The notes under the pieces: model-generated | Database searches by the model: none | Told to the model about the DNA's origin: nothing | The model's input: the letters and a program-made list of their open reading frames with translations, nothing else | DNA from: Staphylococcus pasteuri | GTDB lineage: Bacteria > Bacillota > Bacilli > Staphylococcales > Staphylococcaceae | Direction: 5' to 3' | Length of the DNA stretch: 64,000 bases | Assembly (NCBI RefSeq): GCF_003970495.1 | Contig: NZ_RXWW01000011.1 | Location: forward strand, 28,562 to 92,561 | Part shown: positions 26,989 through 40,906 of the stretch, piece by piece | Numbering within the stretch: position 1 is the first letter of the stretch | How the letters are laid out: the number at the start of each line of letters is the position of its first letter | Made by a program: the position numbers and the translations under genes

Positions 26989-28353
26989 ATGTCTGAAAAA
27001 GAAATTTGGGAAAAAGTATTAGATCTTGCCAAAGAACGAATTTCAAAAATAAGCTTTGATACCTTCGTAAAAGATACGCAACTCTATTCACTCCAAAATG
27101 ACGAAGCCATCGTATTAGTAAGTGAATCATTTAATGCGAGTTGGCTAAATCAAAAATATAGTGAGATTATGCAAAGCATCATATATGACGTCATTGGTTA
27201 TGAGGTTAAACCACATTTTATAACTGAAGAAGAATTGTCTAAATATATGAACCCAGATCAAAAACAACCTGAACCAACTTCTACTAAAGAACAAACAACT
27301 TCACATAATGTTGAAAACCCAGGTGGTATCGAACAATTTAATACACATAATACGTTTGATACATTTGTTATTGGTCCAGGCAACCGCTTCCCACACGCAG
27401 CCAGTTTAGCCGTAGCTGAAGCACCAGCAGAAGCATATAATCCTTTATTTATTTATGGTGGAGTTGGATTAGGAAAGACCCATCTTATGCATGCGATTGG
27501 GCATCATGTTTTAAGTAATAATCCTAATGCTAATGTGATTTATACATCTAGTGAGAAATTTACGAATGAATTTATTAAATCTATTCGTGATAATCAAGGT
27601 GATGCATTTAGAGAGAAATACCGTAATATCGACGTATTATTAATCGACGATATTCAGTTCATCCAAAATAAGGAACAAACCCAAGAGGAATTTTTCCATA
27701 CATTTAATGAGCTACATAATAATAGTAAACAAATAGTTATTTCAAGCGATCGCCCACCTAAAGAAATCTCTAAACTATCAGATAGACTTCGTTCACGTTT
27801 CGAGTGGGGTTTAATTGTGGATATCACACCACCAGACTACGAAACACGAATGGCTATTTTACAGAAAAAGATAGAAGAAGAAAATTTAGATATACCAATG
27901 GAATCTCTAAACTATATTGCTAATCAAATTCAATCCAATATTCGTGAACTCGAGGGTGCACTAACACGTTTGTTGGCTTATTCACAACTTCAAGGTAAAC
28001 CAATAACAACTGAATTAGCTGCTGAAGCTTTAAAAGATATTATTCAAGCACCTAAATCTAAAAAGATTACAATTCAAGATATTCAGAAAGTGGTAGGTCA
28101 ATACTACAATGTACGTATTGAAGACTTTAGTGCTAAAAAACGTACTAAATCCATTGCCTATCCAAGACAAATCGCGATGTATCTTTCAAGAGAACTAACA
28201 GATTTCTCATTACCTAAGATTGGGGAAGAGTTCGGCGGTCGTGATCATACTACTGTGATTCACGCTCACGAAAAAATTGTAAATGATATTAAAGCAGATC
28301 CAACATTCAAACAAGAAGTAGAGAATTTAGAGAAAGAAATTAGAAATCAATAG
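26989..28353 (+). CDS. dnaA: Chromosomal replication initiator protein DnaA
   Basis: 454 residues from [20 protein letters not shown]; the start has GATGGAG about seven bases upstream. Domain I (1-80), a variable linker (about 85-120), AAA+ domain with Walker A GGVGLGKT (157-164) and Walker B LLIDD (217-221), and the C-terminal DNA-binding domain with [15 protein letters not shown] (about 417-431) that reads DnaA boxes. It unwinds oriC, which flanks the gene on both sides. Confidence 0.97.
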   Translation: MSEKEIWEKVLDLAKERISKISFDTFVKDTQLYSLQNDEAIVLVSESFNASWLNQKYSEIMQSIIYDVIGYEVKPHFITEEELSKYMNPDQKQPEPTSTKEQTTSHNVENPGGIEQFNTHNTFDTFVIGPGNRFPHAASLAVAEAPAEAYNPLFIYGGVGLGKTHLMHAIGHHVLSNNPNANVIYTSSEKFTNEFIKSIRDNQGDAFREKYRNIDVLLIDDIQFIQNKEQTQEEFFHTFNELHNNSKQIVISSDRPPKEISKLSDRLRSRFEWGLIVDITPPDYETRMAILQKKIEEENLDIPMESLNYIANQIQSNIRELEGALTRLLAYSQLQGKPITTELAAEALKDIIQAPKSKKITIQDIQKVVGQYYNVRIEDFSAKKRTKSIAYPRQIAMYLSRELTDFSLPKIGEEFGGRDHTTVIHAHEKIVNDIKADPTFKQEVENLEKEIRNQ

Positions 28354-28674
28354 TTGGGAAATAATTTTAAATATTAAGCTGTTATAATACAGCTATAATT
28401 TAAGATTGAATTTAACTCTAAAAGGGAATAATTACATCGAATATTTTATTTCGCTTATTTTTTCTTTTATAAAGCTAACAGAGATAATCAACTTGTGGAT
28501 TGTGGACAATGTTGAAAAGGTGTACACAGTATACACACTTTATCCACATGTGTATAACTTTGGCACATCAGACTTAATGTCACTTATCCACTAATTCACA
28601 AGCCCTACTACTATTACTATGAATTTAAAACCTATATAATTATATATAAACGACTGGAAGGAGTTTAAATTTTA
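28354..28674. other. oriC: oriC, dnaA-dnaN part: DnaA boxes and AT-rich region
   Basis: Contains TGTGGATTG (28494), an exact TTATCCACA (28540-28548) and TTATCCACT (28584), with long AT-rich stretches suited to unwinding, and an AAGGAG site before dnaN. Short open frames here have no ribosome-binding site and are not genes. Firmicute origins are often bipartite with dnaA in the middle, which fits. Confidence 0.75.
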
Positions 28675-29808
28675 ATGATGGAATTCACTATTAAAAGAGA
28701 TTATTTTATTAATCAATTAAACGATACACTAAAAGCTATTTCACCAAGAACTACATTACCTATACTTACAGGTATTAAAATCGATGCTAAAGATAATGAA
28801 GTCATCTTAACTGGTTCAGATTCTGAAATCTCAATTGAAATCTCAATCCCTAAACAAGTAGATGGTGAAGATATTGTAGATATATCAGAAACTGGTTCAG
28901 TCGTACTTCCTGGTCGTTTCTTCGTTGATATTATCAAAAAGTTACCAGGAAAAGACGTTAAATTATCTACTAATGAACAATTCCAAACACTAATTACATC
29001 AGGTCATTCTGAATTTAACTTAAGTGGTTTAGATCCAGATCAATATCCATTATTACCTGAGGTATCTAGAGATGATGCAATTCAATTATCTGTAAAAGTA
29101 TTAAAAAATATCATTGCACAAACGAATTTTGCAGTGTCCACCTCAGAAACACGCCCAGTACTAACTGGTGTGAACTGGCTTATACAAGATAATGAATTAA
29201 TATGCACAGCAACTGACTCACACCGCTTGGCTGTAAGAAAGTTGAAATTAGAAGATACATCTGAAAACAAAAATGTCATCATTCCAGGTAAAGCATTATC
29301 TGAATTAAATAAAATTATGAGTGACACTGACGAAGATATTGATATTTTCTTTGCGTCTAACCAAGTGTTATTCAGAGTAGGACATGTCAATTTCATTTCT
29401 CGTTTACTTGAAGGTCATTATCCTGATACAACTCGTTTGTTCCCTGAAAACTATGAAATTAAGTTAGGTATTAACAACGGTGAGTTCTATCACGCAATTG
29501 ATCGTGCCTCATTATTAGCAAGAGAAGGCGGCAATAATGTTATCAAGTTAAGTACTGGAAACGAATTAGTTGAATTGTCTTCAACATCTCCAGAAATCGG
29601 TACTGTTAAAGAAGAAGTGACAGCAACTGATGTTGAAGGTGGAAATCTTAAAATTTCTTTCAACTCAAAATATATGATGGATGCCTTAAAAGCCATTGAT
29701 AATGACGAAGTTGAAGTTGAATTCTTCGGTACGATGAAACCATTTATCTTAAAACCGAAAGATGACGATTCAGTAACACAACTTATATTACCGATTCGTA
29801 CTTACTAA
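28675..29808 (+). CDS. dnaN: DNA polymerase III beta subunit (sliding clamp)
   Basis: 377 residues beginning MMEFTIKRDYF and ending TQLILPIRTY, full length for the clamp. Three repeated clamp domains of about 125 residues; the hydrophobic C-terminal pocket residues (PIRTY, MKP) that bind polymerase are intact. AAGGAG precedes the start by eight bases. It forms the dimeric ring tethering PolC/DnaE. Confidence 0.96.
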   Translation: MMEFTIKRDYFINQLNDTLKAISPRTTLPILTGIKIDAKDNEVILTGSDSEISIEISIPKQVDGEDIVDISETGSVVLPGRFFVDIIKKLPGKDVKLSTNEQFQTLITSGHSEFNLSGLDPDQYPLLPEVSRDDAIQLSVKVLKNIIAQTNFAVSTSETRPVLTGVNWLIQDNELICTATDSHRLAVRKLKLEDTSENKNVIIPGKALSELNKIMSDTDEDIDIFFASNQVLFRVGHVNFISRLLEGHYPDTTRLFPENYEIKLGINNGEFYHAIDRASLLAREGGNNVIKLSTGNELVELSSTSPEIGTVKEEVTATDVEGGNLKISFNSKYMMDALKAIDNDEVEVEFFGTMKPFILKPKDDDSVTQLILPIRTY

Positions 29809-29831
29809 AATATGTTATAGATCAAAAGTAA

Positions 29832-29870
29832 AAAAGCTGAGACACAAATATTTGTCTCAGCTTTTTTATT
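29832..29870 (+). terminator. Terminator after dnaN
   Basis: AAAAGCTGAGACA pairs with TGTCTCAGCTTTT (29833-29866), a 13-bp or longer stem followed by T. It separates dnaAN from yaaA-recF-gyrBA. Confidence 0.85.
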
Positions 29871-29935
29871 TTATTTGAGTTTTAAAGTGTGTGAGCCTCT
29901 GTATAAGCTTAAGAAAAAAATTTTAGGAGGAATTT

Positions 29936-30052
29936 ATCGTTTCAGAAAAAACGAAGCAAATATTGCCTTTAAAATTAAAAAAAGATAATGTAACTCTCGA
30001 AAATCGTATTAAAATGTGCTTTAAAAATAAAAATAGAAAATTATCACATTAA
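29936..30052 (+). pseudogene. Possible 38-codon gene lacking a standard start codon
   Basis: A strong ribosome-binding site AGGAGG (29925-29930) is followed five bases later by ATC, and the frame stays open for 38 codons, giving a lysine-rich peptide (VSEKTKQILPLKLKKDN... KNRKLSH) to TAA at 30050. There is no ATG, GTG or TTG at the right place; an in-frame TAG lies just upstream. Either initiation is at AUC, or the start was lost by mutation (ATG to ATC). No family recognised; low support. Confidence 0.3.
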
Positions 30053-30066
30053 GTAAACGTTTACTT
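30051..30066. promoter_or_regulatory. Perfect 16-bp palindrome upstream of yaaA, cre-like
   Basis: AAGTAAACGTTTACTT is exactly self-complementary and matches 12 of 14 positions of the catabolite-response consensus TGWAANCGNTNWCA. A TATAAT follows at 30102-30107, 35 bp before the yaaA start. It could be a CcpA or other LacI-type operator upstream of the yaaA-recF-gyrBA promoter. Confidence 0.45.
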
Positions 30067-30142
30067 TCTTTGTTTTACATGAAATTTAAGCGCAAAACAG
30101 GTATAATATATTAATGACATAAAAAGAAATGGAGTGATGAAT

Positions 30143-30379
30143 TTGATTCAAGAAGTTGTTGTAGAAGGTGACATTACTTTAGGTCAATTTCTGAAAACAG
30201 AAGGTATTATTGAATCAGGTGGACAAGCGAAATGGTTCTTACAAGATTTCGAAGTTTTAATCAATGGGCAACGTGAAGTAAGACGTGGCAAAAAATTAGA
30301 ACATCATGACCGTATCGATATACTTGAATTACCTGAAGATACAGGTGCCTTTTTAATCATTCACCAAGGTGAACAATGA
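30143..30379 (+). CDS. yaaA: S4-domain RNA-binding protein YaaA
   Basis: 78 residues from a TTG (ligand [10 protein letters not shown]) with GGAG eight bases upstream; ATG at 30137 is a possible alternative. The S4 fold is seen in [23 protein letters not shown] and [15 protein letters not shown]. YaaA family proteins take part in ribosome biogenesis (50S assembly). The stop overlaps the recF start by 4 bp, the usual arrangement. Confidence 0.9.
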   Translation: MIQEVVVEGDITLGQFLKTEGIIESGGQAKWFLQDFEVLINGQREVRRGKKLEHHDRIDILELPEDTGAFLIIHQGEQ

Positions 30380-31491
30380 AACTAAATACACTCCAATTGG
30401 AAAACTATCGTAACTATGAAGAAGTTACAATCGATTGTCATCCTGAAGTGAATATTCTCATTGGCGAGAATGCACAAGGAAAGACGAATCTCCTTGAATC
30501 AATTTACACTTTAGCTTTGGCAAAAAGCCATAGAACTTCAAATGATAAGGAACTCATACGTTTTGATTCTGAGTATGCTAAAATAGAAGGTGAGCTAAAT
30601 TATAGACATGGCACAATGCCACTAACGATGTTCATTACTAAAAGAGGTAAGCAAGTTAAAGTTAACCACTTAGAGCAAAGCCGACTAACACAATATATCG
30701 GACATCTAAATGTGGTGCTTTTTGCGCCAGAAGATTTAAACATCGTTAAAGGAGCACCTCTAGTACGTCGTCGTTTTATAGACATGGAGTTGGGACAAAT
30801 TTCAGCTGTCTATCTAAACGACCTTTCTCAATATCAACGTATTTTAAAACAAAAGAATAATTACCTTAAACAATTACAAATTGGAAATAAGACTGACACA
30901 ACTATGCTAGAAGTCTTAAATGAGCAATTTGCAGAGTATGCGTTGAAGGTAACGTTACGTCGAGAACATTTTATTAAAGAATTAGAACAATTAGCTCAAC
31001 CCATACATGCAGGTATTACAAACGAGCGTGAGCAATTAGCGCTCAAATATTTACCAAGTTTGAAAATAAGCAACCATGACCAATCGGAATCAGAAATGCT
31101 TGAAGAAGTGTTGGCGTTACTTAATGACAATCTTCAAAGAGAAAAAGACCGCGGTGTAAGTCTGTTTGGACCTCATCGTGATGACTTAGGTTTTAATGTT
31201 AATGGCATGGATGCACAAACATATGGGTCACAAGGACAGCAGAGAACAACTGCATTGTCTATTAAGCTAGCAGAAATTGAATTAATGAATATAGAAGTTG
31301 GAGAATATCCAATTTTATTATTAGATGATGTGTTAAGTGAGCTAGATGATTCTCGACAAACACATTTATTAAGCACAATTCAACATAAAGTACAGACATT
31401 TGTAACTACGACATCCGTAGACGGTATTGATCATGAAATCATGAATAACGCTAAGTTATACCGTATTAATCAAGGTGAAATTATAAAGTAA
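30376..31491 (+). CDS. recF: DNA replication/repair protein RecF
   Basis: 371 residues. SMC-like ATPase with Walker A GENAQGKT (30-37) near the N-terminus, signature [16 protein letters not shown] (about 283-298) and Walker [13 protein letters not shown]. It loads RecA at gapped DNA with RecO and RecR. Translation is coupled to yaaA (4-bp overlap) and gyrB follows after nine bases. Confidence 0.95.
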   Translation: MKLNTLQLENYRNYEEVTIDCHPEVNILIGENAQGKTNLLESIYTLALAKSHRTSNDKELIRFDSEYAKIEGELNYRHGTMPLTMFITKRGKQVKVNHLEQSRLTQYIGHLNVVLFAPEDLNIVKGAPLVRRRFIDMELGQISAVYLNDLSQYQRILKQKNNYLKQLQIGNKTDTTMLEVLNEQFAEYALKVTLRREHFIKELEQLAQPIHAGITNEREQLALKYLPSLKISNHDQSESEMLEEVLALLNDNLQREKDRGVSLFGPHRDDLGFNVNGMDAQTYGSQGQQRTTALSIKLAEIELMNIEVGEYPILLLDDVLSELDDSRQTHLLSTIQHKVQTFVTTTSVDGIDHEIMNNAKLYRINQGEIIK

Positions 31492-33435
<1,944 letters not shown>

Positions 33436-33472
33436 GTAGAAATGAACTGAACTTTTGAAGGAGGATCTCTTG

Positions 33473-36148
33473 ATGGCTGAATTACCTCAATCAAGAATTA
33501 ATGAACGAAATATAACCAATGAAATGCGCGAATCATTTTTAGACTATGCAATGAGTGTTATCGTTTCTCGTGCATTGCCAGACGTCAGAGACGGATTGAA
33601 ACCAGTTCATCGTCGTATTTTATACGGATTAAATGAACAAGGTATGACACCAGACAAATCTTATAAAAAATCAGCACGTATTGTTGGGGACGTAATGGGT
33701 AAATATCACCCCCATGGTGACTCATCAATTTATGAAGCAATGGTAAGAATGGCACAAGAATTCAGTTATCGTTATCCATTAGTTGATGGACAAGGTAACT
33801 TTGGTTCTATGGATGGTGATGGAGCTGCTGCCATGCGTTATACCGAAGCACGTATGACTAAAATCACTTTAGAACTTTTACGTGACATCAATAAAGATAC
33901 AATTGATTTTATTGATAACTATGATGGTAATGAAAGAGAGCCGTCAGTCTTACCTGCTCGTTTCCCTAACTTATTAGTAAACGGTGCTGCAGGTATCGCG
34001 GTTGGTATGGCAACAAATATACCACCACATAATTTAACTGAAGTCATTGATGGTGTCTTAAGTTTAAGTAAGAATCCAGACATCTCTATTAGCGAATTAA
34101 TGGAAGATATCCAAGGTCCTGATTTTCCTACTGCAGGTCTTATCTTAGGTAAAAGTGGTATTAGACGTGCTTATGAAACAGGTAGAGGTTCTATACAAAT
34201 GCGTTCACGTGCTGAAATCGAAGAACGCGGTGGCGGTCGTCAACGTATCGTAGTTACAGAAATACCTTTCCAAGTAAACAAGGCACGTATGATAGAGAAA
34301 ATTGCTGAACTTGTTCGTGATAAGAAAATCGATGGTATTACTGATTTACGTGATGAAACAAGTTTACGTACAGGTGTAAGAGTTGTTATTGATATTCGTA
34401 AAGATGCAAATGCTAGCGTTATATTAAATAACTTATATAAACAAACACCATTACAAACATCATTTGGTGTGAATATGATTGCCCTAGTTAATGGCAGACC
34501 TAAACTAATCAATCTTAAAGAAGCATTAGTACACTACTTAGAACATCAAAAAACAGTCGTACGTAGACGTACTGAATATAACTTAAGAAAAGCCAAAGAT
34601 CGTGCGCATATTTTAGAAGGTTTACGTATAGCGCTAGATCATATCGATGAAATTATTACGACAATTCGTGAATCTGAAACAGATAAAGTCGCAATGGAAA
34701 GCTTGCAAGAACGATTTAAATTGTCTGAACGACAAGCACAAGCCATCTTAGACATGCGTTTAAGACGTCTGACTGGTTTAGAAAGAGACAAAATTGAATC
34801 AGAATATAACGATTTATTAGCATACATCGATGAATTAGAAGCTATTCTAGCGGACGAAGAAGTGTTATTACAATTAGTTCGTGACGAATTAACAGAGGTT
34901 AAAGAACGTTACGGTGACGAACGTCGTACAGAAATTCAACTTGGTGGCTTAGATGACATTGAAGATGAAGACTTAATCCCAGAAGAACAAATTGTTATTA
35001 CTCTAAGTCATAATAACTATATTAAACGTCTCCCTGTATCTACATATCGTGCACAAAACCGTGGCGGTCGTGGTGTACAAGGTATGAATACTTTAGAAGA
35101 AGACTTCGTGAGTCAATTGGTTACGTTAAGTACACACGATAACGTCTTATTCTTTACAAATAAAGGACGCGTATACAAACTTAAAGGCTATGAAGTACCA
35201 GAACTTTCTCGTCAATCTAAAGGTATTCCAATTGTGAATGCCATTGAACTTGAAAATGATGAAAGTATTAGTACAATGATAGCTGTTAAAGACTTAGAAA
35301 GAGAAGATAACTACTTAGTATTTGCTACTCGTAAAGGTATCGTTAAACGTTCATCATTAAGTAATTTCTCTCGTATTAACAAAAACGGTAAAATCGCGAT
35401 TAACTTTAAAGAAGATGATGAGTTAATAGCGGTTAGACTGACAGATGGTGAAGAAGATATCCTTATCGGTACAGCACATGCATCATTAATTCGCTTCTCT
35501 GAAAAAGCGTTACGTCCACTTGGTCGTACAGCAGCAGGTGTGAAAGGTATTACCTTACGTGAAGGTGACGAAGTTGTTGGCTTAGACGTTGCTCATGCTA
35601 ATAGCGAAGACGAAGTGTTAGTTGTTACTGAAAATGGTTACGGTAAACGTACACCAGTTAGTGAATACCGATTATCTAATCGTGGTGGTAAAGGTATTAA
35701 AACTGCAACGATTACAGAACGTAATGGTAATATCGTATGTATTACTACAGTAACAGGTGAAGAAGACTTAATGGTTGTAACAAACGCAGGTGTGATCATT
35801 CGTCTTGATGTACATGATATTTCTCAAAATGGACGTTCTGCACAGGGTGTTAGACTTATGCGTTTAGGTAACGAACAATTCGTTTCTACAGTTGCTAAAG
35901 TAAAACAAGAAGACGAAGCAGATGTAGAAGATGAGAACGAAGAAAGTACTCAAAATAATCAAACTGGACCTAGCAATGAAGAAGTCATTGAAGGTGGCGC
36001 ACCTGGTCAAGCTATTCAAACAGAAGTTACTGACGAAGAACAAGATAATTCAGATAACGATGAACGTATCGATGTAAGACAAGACTTTATGGATCGTGTC
36101 AATGAAGACATTGAAAATGATTCAGACGAAGATAATGAAGAAGAATAA
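33473..36148 (+). CDS. gyrA: DNA gyrase subunit A
   Basis: 891 residues from [13 protein letters not shown]; the start has GAAGGAGGATCTC. Catalytic Tyr123 lies in [11 protein letters not shown]. In the quinolone-resistance region the residues are Ser84, Ser85 and Glu88 ([10 protein letters not shown]), the susceptible state. The C-terminal half has six pinwheel repeats, including the GyrA box [10 protein letters not shown]. The last about 75 residues are an acidic, Asn/Gln-rich tail. Terminator follows. Confidence 0.96.
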   Translation: MAELPQSRINERNITNEMRESFLDYAMSVIVSRALPDVRDGLKPVHRRILYGLNEQGMTPDKSYKKSARIVGDVMGKYHPHGDSSIYEAMVRMAQEFSYRYPLVDGQGNFGSMDGDGAAAMRYTEARMTKITLELLRDINKDTIDFIDNYDGNEREPSVLPARFPNLLVNGAAGIAVGMATNIPPHNLTEVIDGVLSLSKNPDISISELMEDIQGPDFPTAGLILGKSGIRRAYETGRGSIQMRSRAEIEERGGGRQRIVVTEIPFQVNKARMIEKIAELVRDKKIDGITDLRDETSLRTGVRVVIDIRKDANASVILNNLYKQTPLQTSFGVNMIALVNGRPKLINLKEALVHYLEHQKTVVRRRTEYNLRKAKDRAHILEGLRIALDHIDEIITTIRESETDKVAMESLQERFKLSERQAQAILDMRLRRLTGLERDKIESEYNDLLAYIDELEAILADEEVLLQLVRDELTEVKERYGDERRTEIQLGGLDDIEDEDLIPEEQIVITLSHNNYIKRLPVSTYRAQNRGGRGVQGMNTLEEDFVSQLVTLSTHDNVLFFTNKGRVYKLKGYEVPELSRQSKGIPIVNAIELENDESISTMIAVKDLEREDNYLVFATRKGIVKRSSLSNFSRINKNGKIAINFKEDDELIAVRLTDGEEDILIGTAHASLIRFSEKALRPLGRTAAGVKGITLREGDEVVGLDVAHANSEDEVLVVTENGYGKRTPVSEYRLSNRGGKGIKTATITERNGNIVCITTVTGEEDLMVVTNAGVIIRLDVHDISQNGRSAQGVRLMRLGNEQFVSTVAKVKQEDEADVEDENEESTQNNQTGPSNEEVIEGGAPGQAIQTEVTDEEQDNSDNDERIDVRQDFMDRVNEDIENDSDEDNEEE

Positions 36149-36167
36149 AATTAAAATATAGACTAAA

Positions 36168-36202
36168 AATAAGACTTCCCTATAATAAGGGAAGTCTTAT
36201 TT
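36168..36202. terminator. Terminator between gyrA and nnrD
   Basis: AATAAGACTTCCC pairs with GGGAAGTCTTATT (36168-36201); symmetric A/T flanks make it act on both strands for the converging genes. Confidence 0.85.
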
Positions 36203-36248
36203 TGTGTTATATATGATTGAAATCGGACTTTAAGAAATATCTTATATC

Positions 36249-37061
36249 CTATTCTTCTAATTGCTTCATAGCAAATGGGATTTCATTAATTAAACGAGAT
36301 GGTGGTACCACATACATCTTTTCTGATAACTTTTCGCCAATATAACTATGTGTATATGTGGCACTCATTACCGCTTCTTTAATACTATCAAATTGTCCTA
36401 CAAAACTAGTAATCATACCAGCTAGTGTATCACCCATACCACCAGTAGCCATTGCTGGACTACCGATAGCTAATTTATAATCTTCATTTCTAAAGAATAT
36501 CTCAGTACCATGTTTTTTAAGTACCACTGTAGCCCCTAATTGATTTACCGCTTCACGGTTACGTTCATATGTTTGTTCATCAATTGGAATACCACTTAAT
36601 CGTTCCCATTCCTTTTGATGAGGCGTGAAGATAACACGACATGATGGTAATTGAGGTTTAAGTTTACTAAAGATAGTAATTGCATCACCATCGACGATTA
36701 AATTCTGATGAGGTTGAATATTTTGTAGTAGGAAAGTAATCGCATTATTCCCTTTAAAGTCTACGCCAAGTCCTGGACCAATTAAGATACTATCAGTCAT
36801 TTCTATCATTTTAGTAAGCATCTTAGTGTCATTAATATCAATTACCATGGCTTCTGGACATCTAGAATGTAATGCTGCATGGTTTGTTGGATGCGTCGCA
36901 ACAGTGATTAATCCACTACCACTAAATACACATGCACGTGCCGCTAACATAATTGCACCGCCTAAATTGGCAGAGCCACCAATTAATAGAATTTTACCGT
37001 AATCGCCTTTATGAGTATCTTCTTTTCTTTTGGGGATATTAACCGTATCTAAAGTTTCCAT
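36249..37061 (-). CDS. nnrD: ADP-dependent NAD(P)H-hydrate dehydratase
   Basis: 270 residues, corresponding to the C-terminal (YjeF-C, ribokinase-like) domain alone, without the epimerase domain. Motifs: GGSANLGGAIMLAARACVFSGSGLITVAT (about 29-57), GPGLG (about 94-98), VDGDAIT, FTPHQKEW, and ATGGMGDTLAGMI with the conserved Asp. It repairs damaged (hydrated) NADH and NADPH using ADP. It is the only leftward gene to the right of oriC in this stretch, opposite to replication. Confidence 0.9.
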   Translation of the reverse strand: METLDTVNIPKRKEDTHKGDYGKILLIGGSANLGGAIMLAARACVFSGSGLITVATHPTNHAALHSRCPEAMVIDINDTKMLTKMIEMTDSILIGPGLGVDFKGNNAITFLLQNIQPHQNLIVDGDAITIFSKLKPQLPSCRVIFTPHQKEWERLSGIPIDEQTYERNREAVNQLGATVVLKKHGTEIFFRNEDYKLAIGSPAMATGGMGDTLAGMITSFVGQFDSIKEAVMSATYTHSYIGEKLSEKMYVVPPSRLINEIPFAMKQLEE

Positions 37062-37333
37062 CTACCTAAACCTCCTTTTACCGGTATTATCTATTTGATT
37101 TAACAGTACTTACCGGGTTCAAATTTTTAATTAATATATAGTTGTAGCCTAATACATTTACTTATGAAAAAGGCTTACTCATTTCAAATACAATAGAAAA
37201 TACTATACCTGTAATAGACTTTCGTCAATAGGTATTTAAGAAATATAACAGTCTACTTCATACATCAAAATTAAAATATTTTAGCGTATTAAATAATTAA
37301 ATTGGTAATGTAATACAAAAATTATAAAAGGTA

Positions 37334-37362
37334 TTGTTTATGTAAAAATGAAAACGTATACT
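37334..37362 (+). promoter_or_regulatory. hutH promoter with overlapping cre-like site
   Basis: TTGTTT (37334-37339), a 17-bp spacer and TATACT (37357-37362). The sequence TGAAAACGTATACT (37349-37362) fits 12 of 14 positions of the CcpA consensus TGWAANCGNTNWCA and covers the -10, so CcpA binding would repress. Nothing else is recognised in the 346-bp gap 37062-37407. Confidence 0.6.
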
Positions 37363-37407
37363 TTTTACTAATAGAAGTTTTAATTCTACAAAAAGGGAGC
37401 TGTTTCT

Positions 37408-38907
37408 ATGACTTTATTTTTAAATGGAGATGCTTTAACGATTGAAGATATCAAACAATTATTACACCAAGATTTAAAAATTGAAATTACAGAAGAAGCA
37501 TTAGAAAGAGTTAAAAAAAGTAGAAGTGTAGTAGAAGGAATTATTAATAATAATGAAACGATTTATGGTATTACAACTGGTTTCGGTCTATTTAGTGATG
37601 TGCGTATTGATTCTACGCAATATAATGATTTACAAGTCAATTTAATACGTTCACATGCATGTGGTATGGGTGAACCCTTCTCTGAAGAAGTATCGCTCGT
37701 TATGATGATTTTACGTTTAAATACATTATTAAAAGGACATTCCGGTGTAACATTAGAATTAGTTGATCAATTACAATATTTTATCAATGAACGTATTATA
37801 CCTGTGATTCCACAACAAGGTTCATTAGGTGCTTCTGGTGACTTAGCGCCTTTATCCCATTTAGCATTAGCGCTTATCGGTGAAGGTCTTGTATATTATA
37901 AAAATGAAGAAGTAGACAGTCGATATGTCTTAAATGAATTAGGAAGAACACCATTACATTTACAAGCAAAAGAAGGATTAGCCTTAATCAATGGTACACA
38001 AGCTATGACAGCTCAAGGCGTTATCAACTATATAGAAGCGGAAGATTTAGGATACCAAGCAGAATGGGTTGCTTCATTAACTCACCAAGCATTAAACGGT
38101 ATCATTGATGCATATGACCATAGAGTGCATACCGTTAGAAATAGTCAAGAACAGGTTGATGTAGCTGCACGTATGCGTGACTGGTTATCAGATTCTCAAT
38201 TAACGACAAGACAAGCTGAAATTCGCGTTCAAGATGCATACTCTTTACGTTGCATTCCACAAATTCATGGCGCTAGCTATCAAGTGTTTAATTATGTAAA
38301 AGAAAAGTTAGAGTTTGAAATGAATGCCGCTAATGATAATCCTCTTATATTTGAAGAAGATGGTGAAACTACAGTTATTTCTGGAGGTAATTTCCATGGC
38401 CAACCGATTGCATTTGCTTTAGATCATTTAAAACTAGGTGTGAGCGAACTAGCAAACGTTTCTGAGCGACGTGTTGAACGTTTAGTTAATCCACAACTTA
38501 ATGGAGATTTACCAGCATTTTTAAGTCCAGAGCCTGGATTACAAAGTGGTGCGATGATTATGCAATATGCAGCAGCAAGTTTAGTTTCTGAAAATAAAAC
38601 ATTAGCTCATCCAGCGAGTGTAGATTCTATCCCTTCTTCAGCTAACCAAGAAGACCATGTTTCAATGGGAACTATCGCCTCAAGACACGGTTATCAAATG
38701 ATTGAAAATGCGAGAAGAGTTATTGCAATTGAATGTATTATTGCCTTACAAGCTGTCGAACTTAAAGGTATAGAAGGATTATCACCAAAAACACGTGCTA
38801 AATATGACGAATTTAGAAATATTGTGCCATCTATTAAACAAGACAGACAATTCCATAAAGATATAGAAGCTGTATCCCAGTATCTAAAGGATAGTGCATA
38901 TCATTAA
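37408..38907 (+). CDS. hutH: Histidine ammonia-lyase
   Basis: 499 residues. The Ala142-Ser143-Gly144 triad that cyclises to the MIO prosthetic group lies in [14 protein letters not shown]; the catalytic Tyr is in the YGITTGFG segment (53-60), and the conserved GGNFHGQP and QEDHVSMG blocks are present. It converts histidine to urocanate, first step of histidine use. The rest of the hut pathway is not in the window; hutH near gyrA is the staphylococcal position. AAAAAGGGAGC precedes the start. Confidence 0.95.
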   Translation: MTLFLNGDALTIEDIKQLLHQDLKIEITEEALERVKKSRSVVEGIINNNETIYGITTGFGLFSDVRIDSTQYNDLQVNLIRSHACGMGEPFSEEVSLVMMILRLNTLLKGHSGVTLELVDQLQYFINERIIPVIPQQGSLGASGDLAPLSHLALALIGEGLVYYKNEEVDSRYVLNELGRTPLHLQAKEGLALINGTQAMTAQGVINYIEAEDLGYQAEWVASLTHQALNGIIDAYDHRVHTVRNSQEQVDVAARMRDWLSDSQLTTRQAEIRVQDAYSLRCIPQIHGASYQVFNYVKEKLEFEMNAANDNPLIFEEDGETTVISGGNFHGQPIAFALDHLKLGVSELANVSERRVERLVNPQLNGDLPAFLSPEPGLQSGAMIMQYAAASLVSENKTLAHPASVDSIPSSANQEDHVSMGTIASRHGYQMIENARRVIAIECIIALQAVELKGIEGLSPKTRAKYDEFRNIVPSIKQDRQFHKDIEAVSQYLKDSAYH

Positions 38908-38943
38908 GATCAGTTAAATAAAATTATTGAATTTTAAAATAAC

Positions 38944-39220
38944 TTGAAAATTACAAAAAACTTTGCTATATTGTGAGTAAGTTAATAAAATATTGTTCGT
39001 AGGCCAAGTAGTATTAATGATGGATTTCAGAGAGCTTGTGGTTAGTGAGAACAAGTAATCCACTTTAATGTGAATCTACCTACATATAGTGAACAACCGG
39101 TGAATAACCGTTATTTTAGTTAAGTGCAGATAAAGTAATATCTTTGTTAGATATTTTCTTTGTTTGTTAAATAGGGTGGCAACGCGTAGACCACGTCCCT
39201 TGTTGGGGCGTGGTCTTTTT
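38944..39220 (+). promoter_or_regulatory. Seryl T-box leader of serS with promoter
   Basis: Promoter TTGAAA (38944) - 17 bp - TATATT (38967), transcription start near 38979. The leader has the T-box AGGGTGGCAACGCG (39173-39186), which pairs with uncharged tRNA 3' ends, and the terminator GACCACG...CGTGGTC (39189-39215) followed by T. The likely specifier codon is TCT (Ser) at 39075-39077 in GTGAA-TCT-ACC. Low charged tRNA-Ser should turn serS on. Confidence 0.9.
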
Positions 39221-39263
39221 GTATGCTTTTATACATAGTTGTCACGCTAAATATAAATTATAG

Positions 39264-40574
<1,311 letters not shown>

Positions 40575-40605
40575 TAAGATTGTTTGCGAATAAATAGTAA
40601 ACATG

Positions 40606-40642
40606 CGTGGTAATGAAGAGCCATCATTGCCACGTATTTTTT
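40606..40642 (+). terminator. Terminator after serS
   Basis: CGTGGTAATGA (40606-40616) pairs perfectly with TCATTGCCACG (40624-40634) allowing one wobble, followed by TATTTTTTT. Confidence 0.85.
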
Positions 40643-40722
40643 TATGCCATTTTATATATGAAGTGGGGTAGGGGAGCATTAAATTTAAAAAATATCTGTA
40701 ATTATATGCGGGTAAGTCTAAA

Positions 40723-40737
40723 TATTTATTGAAAATT
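40723..40737 (+). promoter_or_regulatory. Candidate CodY site upstream of azlCD
   Basis: The 15-mer TATTTATTGAAAATT matches 12 of 15 positions of the CodY consensus AATTTTCWGAAAATT. It lies 170 bp before azlC in a 332-bp gap that otherwise holds only the serS terminator and AT-rich sequence. CodY control of branched-chain amino acid transport is common, which raises the prior. Confidence 0.35.
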
Positions 40738-40906
40738 CTGTCATATATTAAATATCGTTATGACAACGTTTGTAAAAGGAAGTTTGTCTAACGTCACACA
40801 TACAGTAGTCTAAAAATATTGCCGTTTTGTGAATTGTATATTAGACTTGAATTTATTATTTACGATCTTATAAATAGAGTGAAAAAAGGGGGCGACACAT
40901 ACATAT

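Noticed and set aside
28406..28594. 62-codon open frame between dnaA and dnaN
   Set aside because: No ribosome-binding site, composition of AT-rich origin DNA, and DnaA boxes inside it; it belongs to oriC.
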